From: Gammaproteobacteria bacterium UBA2679 | Lineage (GTDB): Bacteria > Pseudomonadota > Gammaproteobacteria > Pseudomonadales > Oleiphilaceae | Direction of reading: 5' to 3' | NCBI GenBank assembly: GCA_002354735.1 | Contig: DEMD01000010.1 | Location: forward strand, 1-64,000 | Length of the DNA: 64,000 bases | The notes under the pieces: generated by a model | What the model was told of the DNA's origin: nothing | Database searches by the model: none | What the model saw: only the letters and a program-made list of their open reading frames with translations | Program-made: the position numbers and the translations under genes | Shown: positions 57,111 to 64,000 of the stretch, one piece after another | Numbering within the stretch: position 1 is the first letter of the stretch | Layout: each line of letters begins with the position of its first letter

Positions 57111-57842
57111 CTAGCGGCTATGGTCGTCGTGCGGCTCGAAGTAGCGCTCGCGAATGCGGCGCTCGTAATTCGTCAGCATGGAAGATTCCTCGACCAGATT
57201 CTTCAGCGGGCTGTCGAAACGTGATCTCAGCACATTGTGAATCATCGCGTACAGCGTAGCGTCATGGCTACTGGGCTTGTCACCGAACAGGTAGTCCTTG
57301 TTGCCAAGCACCATGGCCACTGAGGCCATATCGGCGTTAGCCATATCGTAGATATCCCGGGGCGTATGTCGACCCAGGCCATGCGCCTTGAGGGCCGCCT
57401 TCGCCTGCACCTGCATCAGCGTCGGCACGACGTAACGCACCACATGGGAGAACAGTCCGCTGAGTTCCTGACGGACCAGGGGCCAGTTTTCGCCCGCGAA
57501 ACGACTGTAGACGATCGCCCAGTAATAGTGATTTTCCAGTGCGCGAGACAGCAACTGGCCCTGGGCATGGGCTTCCGGACTGAGCCAGGCGTCCAGGCTG
57601 ATGTTATAGCGCTCATGCAGGTAGGCGATGATCAGATTCGAATCATGAATGACGCGAACCTTGTCCTCTGACTCATCCTGTATATACGGCAGTTTGCCGA
57701 CTGGTGCCTTCCGTGGGTCGAGCACGGTCTCAATCTGAAAAGGCACATCGATCATGTGCAGGTAGGTTTCTACCTTCAGGCAGAACGTACTGGGATTCCG
57801 AACGCCAAAAAGGGCGGGAAACTGGTAAAGCGTAATCATCAA
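57111..57842 (-). CDS. Glutathione S-transferase-like protein (Fax/metaxin type)
   Basis: 243 aa. The N-terminus ITLYQFPALFGVRNPSTFCLK resembles a thioredoxin-fold GST domain (VETYLHMIDVPF, APVGKLPYI, DSNLIIAYL), followed by a helical C-terminal domain with the DYLFGDKPSSHDATLYAM block. That pattern is the Fax/metaxin-like subgroup more than classical GSTs. No signal peptide. It is the last gene of the minus-strand cluster, 20 bases after the apbE-like gene, but may be an unrelated neighbour. Substrate unknown. Confidence 0.75.
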   Translation of the reverse strand: MMITLYQFPALFGVRNPSTFCLKVETYLHMIDVPFQIETVLDPRKAPVGKLPYIQDESEDKVRVIHDSNLIIAYLHERYNISLDAWLSPEAHAQGQLLSRALENHYYWAIVYSRFAGENWPLVRQELSGLFSHVVRYVVPTLMQVQAKAALKAHGLGRHTPRDIYDMANADMASVAMVLGNKDYLFGDKPSSHDATLYAMIHNVLRSRFDSPLKNLVEESSMLTNYERRIRERYFEPHDDHSR

Positions 57843-57862
57843 TAGGCCCTGTCTGCACCGGC

Positions 57863-58843
57863 TCAGGTGCTGTTAAATGACTTCCCCGGACGAGCCTGAT
57901 TCACTTCAGGCAGTGTACTCACAGCCAGTCCTAGCCGTAAAGCGCTCCTCAGGTCATGTGTCGCTGTCAAGGTGTGCTGCAGCAGACAATAGGGTAGCCC
58001 GAGCTCATCGAGCCAGGCATTAGCGCCATCCTCTTTCAGCATGGCGATAGTGCATACGGTACCAGCCAGCAGACAGGCTTCTGCAGCCACAGAAATGCTC
58101 GCTGGCGTTCTCGCGGACATGGCAGACTTCGGATTGAGCAGATGACAGTAGCGTTGACCATCGACAATCATGAAGCGTTCGTAGTCGCCGCTTGTTGCAA
58201 AGCCTCCACTTGCCAGGCTGGTGTAGGTGATCGCGTGCTCAGGCGCTCGAGGATGACGGATGCCGATGATCCACGGCGCGCCGGCCGGGTCTGGGCCGAC
58301 CAAGGCGATATCGCCGGCGAGATCAACGAAGCCGCTGCTGCAGCCCTGTTGGCGAAGCAGGGTAGCGACGGCGTCGCAAGCGTATTCCTTGCCGAAACCA
58401 CCAAAGTCCAGCGCCATGCCTGCCAGCGGTAGTCGAACAGCGTCGCTGCTGCGCTCTACCAATTCCCATCCGATTCTGCCACGCAAAACCTGCAACGAAG
58501 CCTGCGAGGGCAGTTGACCGGACCTGAAGTCCCAGGCCTGACGCAGTATGCCGGAGGTAATGTCGAACAGGCCGTCACTCATGGCGAAGGCTTGGTCGGC
58601 GTAGTCGAGCAAGGCTGCGGTCATGGCATCGGTCTCGGTCCACTGCCCGGTCCCGGCTCGATCATTGATGCTCGAAACGATACTGTCGGGCCGATACCTC
58701 GAATAACGCTGTTCGAAGTTCTGCAGCAGATCCACGGCCAGCGCCGACCAGCGGTCAGCCTCGACACGGGGACCGCCCAGCCGGAGTTCACAGGGGCCGC
58801 CGAGCGCTTTGAAACGATAGTGATGCAGGCCGAAGTCAGTCAT
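57863..58843 (-). CDS. ApbE-like FAD:protein FMN transferase
   Basis: 326 aa. ApbE enzymes attach FMN covalently to Thr/Ser of target proteins, normally outside the cytoplasm. Seen: FEQRYSRYRPDSIVSSIN near residue 43, LFDITSGIL, LDFGGFGKEYACDAVA (family DLGGIAKGYA), GFVDLAGDIALVG, TSGDYERF, and LLNPKS (family DPRTG) with the magnesium site. The order and spacing are complete. No signal peptide or lipobox is visible at the N-terminus (MTDFGLHHYRFKALGG), which is unusual. It follows the DUF3570 gene by 33 bases. Confidence 0.85.
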   Translation of the reverse strand: MTDFGLHHYRFKALGGPCELRLGGPRVEADRWSALAVDLLQNFEQRYSRYRPDSIVSSINDRAGTGQWTETDAMTAALLDYADQAFAMSDGLFDITSGILRQAWDFRSGQLPSQASLQVLRGRIGWELVERSSDAVRLPLAGMALDFGGFGKEYACDAVATLLRQQGCSSGFVDLAGDIALVGPDPAGAPWIIGIRHPRAPEHAITYTSLASGGFATSGDYERFMIVDGQRYCHLLNPKSAMSARTPASISVAAEACLLAGTVCTIAMLKEDGANAWLDELGLPYCLLQHTLTATHDLRSALRLGLAVSTLPEVNQARPGKSFNST

Positions 58844-58876
58844 GCAACTGAGTATCGGCCGGGTTGGCCGATAGCG

Positions 58877-60046
58877 CTAGAGCGAGTACTCGAAACCGAT
58901 CGAAATTCGTGTGAACTCCACCAGTGCGGGATTCGGTCGATCGACTGATTCGATGGCAAAGTCTGCATCACTGACGTAGCGCTCGGCTCCGATGCTCATC
59001 TTCCAGTCATAGCCGTATGCGATCGCCTTGATGCCGGCTGTCACTGCGCCATAGGGCGACAGTCGAAAATCTGACGAACGCTCACCCGTGGTATTGATAC
59101 CGGTCAGGGGTTCGTAGAAGTCTGCCTGCCCCTGCGTGTAATAGCGGAAACTGGGCACGAGCTGGAGATTTGCATTGATATTCTGGTACCACGCGAGGTC
59201 CACAGTATGCGACATGATGCCCCAGTCATCGCCGTAGATGCGGTAGTCGACGTGCGCCGCCGCATTTGCAGCTTCGATGAAGTGGCGGTATCGCGCACTC
59301 GCGGCGAGCTGCACGCGTTCGTCCGGCCGTTCGTCCTCGAGTTTGTAGGGGTCCGAGAGATAACCACTCTTGCGGGTCGCACTCAGGCTGCCCTGGATCT
59401 GCGATACGCTGGTCAGGATCCTGGTATAGCCTGCGAAGACGGTGAGGCTGTCCTTGTCTTCGCTTTCGGGCCTTGTGAAGCCTGTCTGCTGTGTTGGCTC
59501 GACCGTGTCTATCGATACCGCAATGCCGCCGGACACAGTATCGAGGCGATCATTGAAGGTCAGGCTGCCGTCCACGCCGCCGCTAAAGGCGGTGTAGTCG
59601 TCTTCGCCCGAGTAGCCGAGGGTGACACCCACCGTAGTGTCTTCGTTGTAGCGCCGTAAAGTGCTGCTGACGTCGAGGCGTTCATCTTCGATACTGGCCC
59701 CGCTCATCACGACTTGCGGATTACCCTGAACGTCAGTCGAAATCGCCTGAGGCGATGCGCCGGACATTGTTTCACGAGCAAAATTCAGCGATAGGCCATA
59801 GCGGTCAGACAATGCGGTGGTCAGGCCGAGCTGATGCACATCGATGTCGTAGCGCTCACGTGAGCCAACAGCAAGTTTGCTCGCGTCCAGATCATCCTCC
59901 TCGTACTGGGTATAGGCGTAGCTGACGGTGGTGCGCTCCGGCGGGCTTTCTGCAAAGGCCGCCGGTGCCAGGGAAGCCAGACCGGGGATACCGAGCGCAG
60001 CCGCAGAGAGCGCCAAAAGGGCTCTGGAAGACGAATTTGCTTTCAT
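58877..60046 (-). CDS. DUF3570 outer-membrane beta-barrel protein
   Basis: 389 aa. Signal peptide ends near PAAFA. The rest is a run of amphipathic strands with aromatic ends (VSYAYTQYEEDD, DIDVHQLGLTTALSDRYGLSLNF, TVDLAWYQNINANL, FRYYTQGQADFYEP) and a C-terminal FEYSL, all typical of an outer-membrane barrel. The DUF3570 family is of unknown function and occurs next to DUF4266, ApbE and thioredoxin-like genes, as here. It could be the conduit or anchor for the cluster's lipoprotein; that is inference. Confidence 0.85.
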   Translation of the reverse strand: MKANSSSRALLALSAAALGIPGLASLAPAAFAESPPERTTVSYAYTQYEEDDLDASKLAVGSRERYDIDVHQLGLTTALSDRYGLSLNFARETMSGASPQAISTDVQGNPQVVMSGASIEDERLDVSSTLRRYNEDTTVGVTLGYSGEDDYTAFSGGVDGSLTFNDRLDTVSGGIAVSIDTVEPTQQTGFTRPESEDKDSLTVFAGYTRILTSVSQIQGSLSATRKSGYLSDPYKLEDERPDERVQLAASARYRHFIEAANAAAHVDYRIYGDDWGIMSHTVDLAWYQNINANLQLVPSFRYYTQGQADFYEPLTGINTTGERSSDFRLSPYGAVTAGIKAIAYGYDWKMSIGAERYVSDADFAIESVDRPNPALVEFTRISIGFEYSL

Positions 60047-60097
60047 GAATGATCTACCACTTTGCTGATCAATGAGATGCTGGTGAATGTGCGGGAA

Positions 60098-60355
60098 TCA
60101 GTTGCAGCCGCAGCCGCCACCTTCTGCCGCCGAGCCGCCGCTCGATGCCTCCTTGGCAAAGTAGATGTGAGAATCGAGTGTCGAAGCCAGAGGGTCCGGA
60201 TCCCAGGCCATCTCGCTTCGAGCAAGATCGCCGCGCTCCCATGGCTTGACCTGAGCGCAAGCCTGCAGGCCTGCCACCATGGTAATCATCAGCAGAGTTG
60301 CTGCCGGCACACGCAGTCTCTTCGCAAAGCTGCTTATTTCGATTGCATGCTTCAT
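60098..60355 (-). CDS. DUF4266 lipoprotein with Cys-rich tail
   Basis: 85 aa. A type II signal peptide with lipobox GLQAC (C33), so the mature protein is a lipid-anchored peptide of about 53 residues. It contains VKPWERGDLARSEMAWDPDP, the DUF4266 core, then SHIYFAKEASSGG and ends GGGCGCN. The closely spaced C-terminal cysteines could bind metal, receive a cofactor or be thiol-redox partners of the TlpA protein. Its ATG overlaps the TlpA stop (ATGA), and GGAAGG lies upstream. Function is unknown. Confidence 0.85.
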   Translation of the reverse strand: MKHAIEISSFAKRLRVPAATLLMITMVAGLQACAQVKPWERGDLARSEMAWDPDPLASTLDSHIYFAKEASSGGSAAEGGGCGCN

Positions 60356-60924
60356 TGTTTCGCCTTCCGCAATGTTTCAACTTCTTTTCTGAGTTTTTCG
60401 ATATCGCCGTCTCTGAAGCCTTCATGCTTGCTGACGATATTGCCCTTCTGGTCGATCAGGTAGGAGGTGGGCATGCCGACGAGACCGTAGGCTTCTGGCG
60501 TCTTGCCCTTTGGATCCAGCAGTACTGGATAGCTGACAGGGAACTGACTGAGAAAGCGGGTGGCATCTTCGGTTTTCGCATCGAGGTTGATGGCGAGCAC
60601 TTCGAAATCCCCTGCCTCGACCAGCTCGTTGCGCAGTTTCGACAGCTGAGGCAGCGACTTTCGGCAAGGCCCACACCAGGAGGCCCAGAAATCGACATAG
60701 ACGATCATGCCGCGGTACTCGCTCAATGACTGGGTTGAATCCGAGTTCAGGACCGGAAGCTGAAAATCCGGTGCTGGTGTGGTCGCATGAGCATCGGGCG
60801 TAGTGAAGGGCACAGATGCGAGTAGACAGGCGACCAATAAGGAACCTGTAATGCGCCACAAGCGAGGCGCGTCGGCGAGCGCTTGGGTCGCACGGTGGGA
60901 TGCAAGTAAACGGGTCAGTATCAT
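60352..60924 (-). CDS. TlpA-like exported thioredoxin
   Basis: 190 aa from the ATG at 60924 (GAAGG upstream). A hydrophobic stretch ITGSLLVACLLASVPF ending PDAHA is a signal peptide; the mature part is a thioredoxin fold with VDFWASWCGPCRKSLPQL (active site CGPC) and GMPTSYLIDQKG with the cis-proline. Such proteins reduce or isomerise disulphides and help haem/cofactor attachment outside the cytoplasm. It starts 13 bases after the DUF1501 gene and overlaps the DUF4266 start, so it is in one operon and could keep the CGC tail reduced. Confidence 0.92.
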   Translation of the reverse strand: MILTRLLASHRATQALADAPRLWRITGSLLVACLLASVPFTTPDAHATTPAPDFQLPVLNSDSTQSLSEYRGMIVYVDFWASWCGPCRKSLPQLSKLRNELVEAGDFEVLAINLDAKTEDATRFLSQFPVSYPVLLDPKGKTPEAYGLVGMPTSYLIDQKGNIVSKHEGFRDGDIEKLRKEVETLRKAKQ

Positions 60925-60937
60925 GTGGAATCTGCCT

Positions 60938-62221
60938 TCAGGAAAATAGGTTGAGTGTGTCGGCCGATATCGGGTAGCGACGGTCGAGATCTGCGCTCTC
61001 GATGCCAGCCAGACGTCGCAATGCGCGATGCACATGGGCCGGTGTCAACACGATACCATTGCTGTCCGGCAGGAAGGTTTCCGGGTTGACACGCAGCGCC
61101 CTGAACTCCGGATCAGTCGCGCCTATGGTACGGCCGCCTCGAATACCTGCGCCCATGGCCATTACGCTCGTGACATTCCAGTGGTCCTTGCCGTTGCCGC
61201 TGTTGTAGTAAGGGGTACGACCAAAGTCCGAGCTGATGAGCACCGTCGTTCTGTCTGCCAGACCTTCTTCTTCGAGTCGGGTCCAGAGGTGATGGACGCC
61301 GTCGAGCAGGGTTCGCATGTTGCGGTAGTGACTGGTGTCGTGGTTGCCGTGGGTGTCGAAACCGCCCGAGACCATGTTGGCACTTACGCCGAGACCCGTC
61401 GCGAATGCCGCGACCGCCATTTCAGCCTGCCCTTTCAAGCCACTGGTGGTTCGGCCATTCAGCTTCTGGGCAATTGCGTCAAGGTTATTCCTGCCAGAGC
61501 TGCGGACACCAGACAGATCACTCATCGTCTTCTTTCGCTGCGGCAACTGTTCGCTGCCAATCAGGCTTTCGAGCCGCTGCCGCTTGGTTGCCGCCAGGGC
61601 TTCGAAGGTGGCATCGGGTAAGTACCGGTTCGTGGAGTTGGTCGAAGGATGATTCGGATTCGCCAGTGCCGAAAACTGGCCGGAACCTGATACGCGTGCA
61701 GCAGCCACCAGACCATCGGTATAGTCGTAGCCGCCGTTGGTCAGAAATGACATCGGCTCATTGGGTGCTGACGCAGCCGCTGCCAGCGCGGCGAAGGCCG
61801 GCATTCCCAGATCTGCGCTACCGCTCCATGTCGTCCTGGTTCCGGTACTATGGCTGTTGGTGCCGGTATCCACACCGTTGATGACCAGCAGACGCCCGGC
61901 CTGAGTTTGAAAGAAGGTGTCGTACATCAACTCGATTTCAGCCTTCTCAGTCGCGTTGGTAACAGTCGCTGGAACTGGCGCATAAGCGATGCTGCCGGCG
62001 GTCTTGATATCCGCAGCAGCAAAGTTGTTGACCGGTCCCCGTCCGTCACTGCGCGGTGCATCACCCTTGGGATCGCAGAGACTTGTCGGGTCCCAGCCGC
62101 CACTGGCATGGACGCTCACCCAGAACCGGTTCGGCGCTGCGTGGGCTATGTTGGCCGTCATTGGCAGACCCAGCGTCATACCGGATGCCGCCACCATTCT
62201 CATAAATTGTCTTCTGTCCAT
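60938..62221 (-). CDS. Tat-exported DUF1501 protein
   Basis: 427 aa from the ATG at 62221, seven bases after GGGAG; an ATG two codons earlier sits on that ribosome site. The N-terminus MDRRQFMRMVAASGMTLG is a twin-arginine-like signal, so it is exported folded. The DUF1501 body includes VNGVDTGTNSHSTGTRTTW, GGFDTHGNHDTSHY and SSDFGRTPYYNSGNGKDHW, typical of this sulphatase-like/alkaline-phosphatase-like superfamily. The function is unknown; it is commonly partnered with c-type-haem DUF1588/1592 proteins, and such a gene lies immediately upstream here. Confidence 0.85.
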   Translation of the reverse strand: MDRRQFMRMVAASGMTLGLPMTANIAHAAPNRFWVSVHASGGWDPTSLCDPKGDAPRSDGRGPVNNFAAADIKTAGSIAYAPVPATVTNATEKAEIELMYDTFFQTQAGRLLVINGVDTGTNSHSTGTRTTWSGSADLGMPAFAALAAAASAPNEPMSFLTNGGYDYTDGLVAAARVSGSGQFSALANPNHPSTNSTNRYLPDATFEALAATKRQRLESLIGSEQLPQRKKTMSDLSGVRSSGRNNLDAIAQKLNGRTTSGLKGQAEMAVAAFATGLGVSANMVSGGFDTHGNHDTSHYRNMRTLLDGVHHLWTRLEEEGLADRTTVLISSDFGRTPYYNSGNGKDHWNVTSVMAMGAGIRGGRTIGATDPEFRALRVNPETFLPDSNGIVLTPAHVHRALRRLAGIESADLDRRYPISADTLNLFS

Positions 62222-62241
62222 TTTCATTCTCCCGGTAGCGG

Positions 62242-64000
62242 CTATTCGTACAGAAACTGGTAGTCAGAGAACATGTAGTTCAGGACTGTCTGCCAGGAAC
62301 GCATCACGTAGCGCTCATCAAGATAGATCTTGTCGGCGTCTGCCAGCGTGGCATCAGTGATCGGATCCTTCTGAATGGCGCAGCTGCTATACAGGCGCTT
62401 CAGTGACCAGTTTTTCGGGTCAGCTGCTATCAGATCGTTGCCGGACTGAAATGCTCTCAGAAACACGGCGTAAGTTTCGTTGACTTCAGGGCTGTTACTG
62501 CTGACGGTGTCGCCGTAAAGCTTCCAGTGAAGATGCACGAGGTTGGCACGAATAGCGGCCTCACCAGCAGAATCGCTGTTACCGTTTTTGTCGACCGGTG
62601 CCTGATCTTTGGTCACAAGAGGAAAGAGAAAACGATCTTGTTGTGCTCTGTAGAAGTCCCGGCCGATTGATTGACAGGCCACTTCACTAGCCATTCGCTC
62701 CTGCACCGCAGCCATCAGGCCGTTGGGCTGGGTAATTCTGGTGGTGACGTCGTCGGAATCCATGCCGCCATACAGCGCGTTATAGCCACCGCTTTCAAGC
62801 TTGTGAAGCTTGGAGCGGCCCTGCCAGCTTTCTTTCCATGTCCTGCCAGTGACTGCCTCAATCTTGCGATCGAGCATCTCTGGTGTGAGCAGGCGTGCTG
62901 TTCCTGCTGTCGCATGAATGGCTTCGTTTGAGCTGATCGATTCGGCGCGGAAGTAGGGGCCTTTGACGATCTCCTTGATAGCCGTCTTGATATCCCAGTT
63001 GCTGTTGATCAGCTCACGCTCGACCGCGCCTAGGAAAGCTCGCTGCGCTGTATAGGCTGCACGTTCCACAGAGTCTGCACCAAAGAGTTCACTCGGTGGG
63101 TACAGGGCCTTTTGTCCTGTGAGCCCTTCATAGAGCGTTTTCACTGTTGATCGCGCAAAGCGGGCATCCTTCACCAGCTCGGCGCCCAGCCACTGCACTG
63201 AGTTATCGACGTGGGTTTCCAGGGGCATGATCTTGCCATTGATACCGCGGTAGTACATGTCAGCTGGCCAGGGGGTGCGGCTCAGTCGCCGCAGGCTGTA
63301 GCGGCCACGCTCATCCCAGTTCTGGAACAGCGAGGCTACCGGATCCATGACCTTATGACAGACGACACAGTCCGGATTGGTCAAAGTAGGCGATGCACTG
63401 CTTTCGTCGACCGCTGCAGCTTCACGACTGCCCGGAATCTGCAGGATGTCAGTGTCCAGGAAGATTTCGAACACCATCCGTGATCGATGTCTGTTCAGGT
63501 TGGTGTTGGTGGTCGGGAAGCGGTTCAGGAACATTGGCATAGTCAGAATGCCGGCATGGGGAATCGCGGTTCCAGCTTTCGACCCGCCCTGGATGCTCAC
63601 ACGCACCTCCCTGAAGTCGGTGCGGTCGTAGCGAGCATAGGCCTGCAGCGCCGGCGGCAGTTGGTCAAATGTCTTGAAAGGCTTGTCGATCACCGTATCG
63701 ATCGTTGCGAATCCGAGCGCATCCGGATCATAACCGTAGACGCGGGCGGAATAGGCATTGACGACCGTGTAATCTGCGGTAAGGATTTCGGTGAATGGAC
63801 GTCTAGTGCGGACAACGTGGGAGATCAGCTCGAGCGCTTCCTGGGCAATGGCCTGGTTCGTTCGCGCTCTCAGGAAGTCACGCAAATCCCTCTCAGGTCC
63901 AGCAACGCTGTCATCGGCGACGTGCTCGTACCAGTCGTTCGCAGGGAACTCAGCGTCATCGATTAATTGCAGCGCCGAAGTACCGTCCAGATACTTGTCC
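62242..64000 (-). CDS. DUF1588/DUF1592-like c-haem protein, partial (start outside window)
   Basis: At least 585 residues; the frame stays open to the right-hand edge, so the N-terminus is missing. A haem-binding CVVCH motif occurs in NPDCVVCHKVMDPVASLFQN, the form seen in DUF1588 (PSCyt3-like) proteins. Upstream is RRPFTEILTADYTVVNA, which is the DUF1592-type block. The C-terminal 250 residues are less familiar. It probably works outside the cytoplasm with the DUF1501 protein 20 bases downstream. Whether it carries more haems upstream cannot be seen. Confidence 0.7.
   Translation of the reverse strand, partial: DKYLDGTSALQLIDDAEFPANDWYEHVADDSVAGPERDLRDFLRARTNQAIAQEALELISHVVRTRRPFTEILTADYTVVNAYSARVYGYDPDALGFATIDTVIDKPFKTFDQLPPALQAYARYDRTDFREVRVSIQGGSKAGTAIPHAGILTMPMFLNRFPTTNTNLNRHRSRMVFEIFLDTDILQIPGSREAAAVDESSASPTLTNPDCVVCHKVMDPVASLFQNWDERGRYSLRRLSRTPWPADMYYRGINGKIMPLETHVDNSVQWLGAELVKDARFARSTVKTLYEGLTGQKALYPPSELFGADSVERAAYTAQRAFLGAVERELINSNWDIKTAIKEIVKGPYFRAESISSNEAIHATAGTARLLTPEMLDRKIEAVTGRTWKESWQGRSKLHKLESGGYNALYGGMDSDDVTTRITQPNGLMAAVQERMASEVACQSIGRDFYRAQQDRFLFPLVTKDQAPVDKNGNSDSAGEAAIRANLVHLHWKLYGDTVSSNSPEVNETYAVFLRAFQSGNDLIAADPKNWSLKRLYSSCAIQKDPITDATLADADKIYLDERYVMRSWQTVLNYMFSDYQFLYE

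Overview
The window is chromosomal DNA of a gammaproteobacterium, most likely a Pseudomonadales relative living in the sea or on surfaces. Gene order supports this directly. The run HDOD-recG-oxyR ... ridA-spoT-rpoZ-gmk ... yicC-rph-crc-pyrE matches the order I know from Pseudomonas, as do DUF2782-polA with thrB nearby, pilU-pilT/yggS-proC-yggT-metX-metW-DUF4426-rdgB-hemW ... trmB, and the fabA-fabB pair. A Crc-type ExoIII homologue between rph and pyrE points the same way. No rRNA, tRNA, CRISPR array, intact insertion sequence or prophage was seen.

Layout. 1-1.2 kb: a visibly AT-richer accessory gene with a C-terminal TIR domain (possible anti-phage NADase) and a repeat-bearing spacer. 1.2-4.7 kb: CBS protein, RmlD-like reductase behind a strong hairpin/T-tract, and a YbaK-HDOD protein. 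4.8-8 kb: recG and oxyR; OxyR has the canonical C199/C208 pair but an unusually long switch-loop region. 8.2-12.4 kb: a membrane protein with internal repeats, a secreted GH18 chitinase with two CBM5/12-like modules and an expansin-like tail, and a YeeZ-like reductase. 12.4-22.7 kb: ridA, spoT, rpoZ, gmk, slyX, a lipase-like hydrolase, a small outer-membrane barrel, yicC, rph, crc, pyrE, a DUF4124 protein and a phasin. 23-29 kb: thrB, DUF2782, polA and a chemoreceptor. 29-44 kb: twitching ATPases pilU/pilT, divergent yggS-proC-yggT, a dynamin-like GTPase, the methionine genes metX-metW, DUF4426, rdgB, hemW, trmB, an unrecognised helical protein, comM and ubiK. 44.6-46.3 kb: glnK-amtB. 46.9-51.2 kb: a very large hybrid histidine kinase bracketed by two copies of a structured repeat. 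51.3-57.8 kb: L,D-transpeptidase, fabB-fabA, and divergent polyamine genes speE/speA. 57.1-64 kb: a minus-strand cluster reading c-heme DUF1588-like protein (cut by the window edge), Tat-exported DUF1501 protein, TlpA-like thioredoxin, DUF4266 lipoprotein, DUF3570 outer-membrane protein, ApbE-like FMN transferase and a GST-like protein.

The most interesting parts are: (1) the right-hand envelope redox/flavinylation-type cluster with its Cys-tailed DUF4266 lipoprotein and an ApbE lacking an evident signal peptide; (2) the two palindromic elements around the hybrid kinase, whose 26-nt arms differ between copies at four positions with compensating changes on the other side; (3) the isolated TIR gene at the left edge; (4) a hairpin/T-tract abutting the start codon of the RmlD-like gene, which could end a small RNA or act as an attenuator; and (5) the dynamin-like GTPase placed between yggT and metX.

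All statements come from reading the sequence and from memory of protein families. No database search or structure prediction was run.
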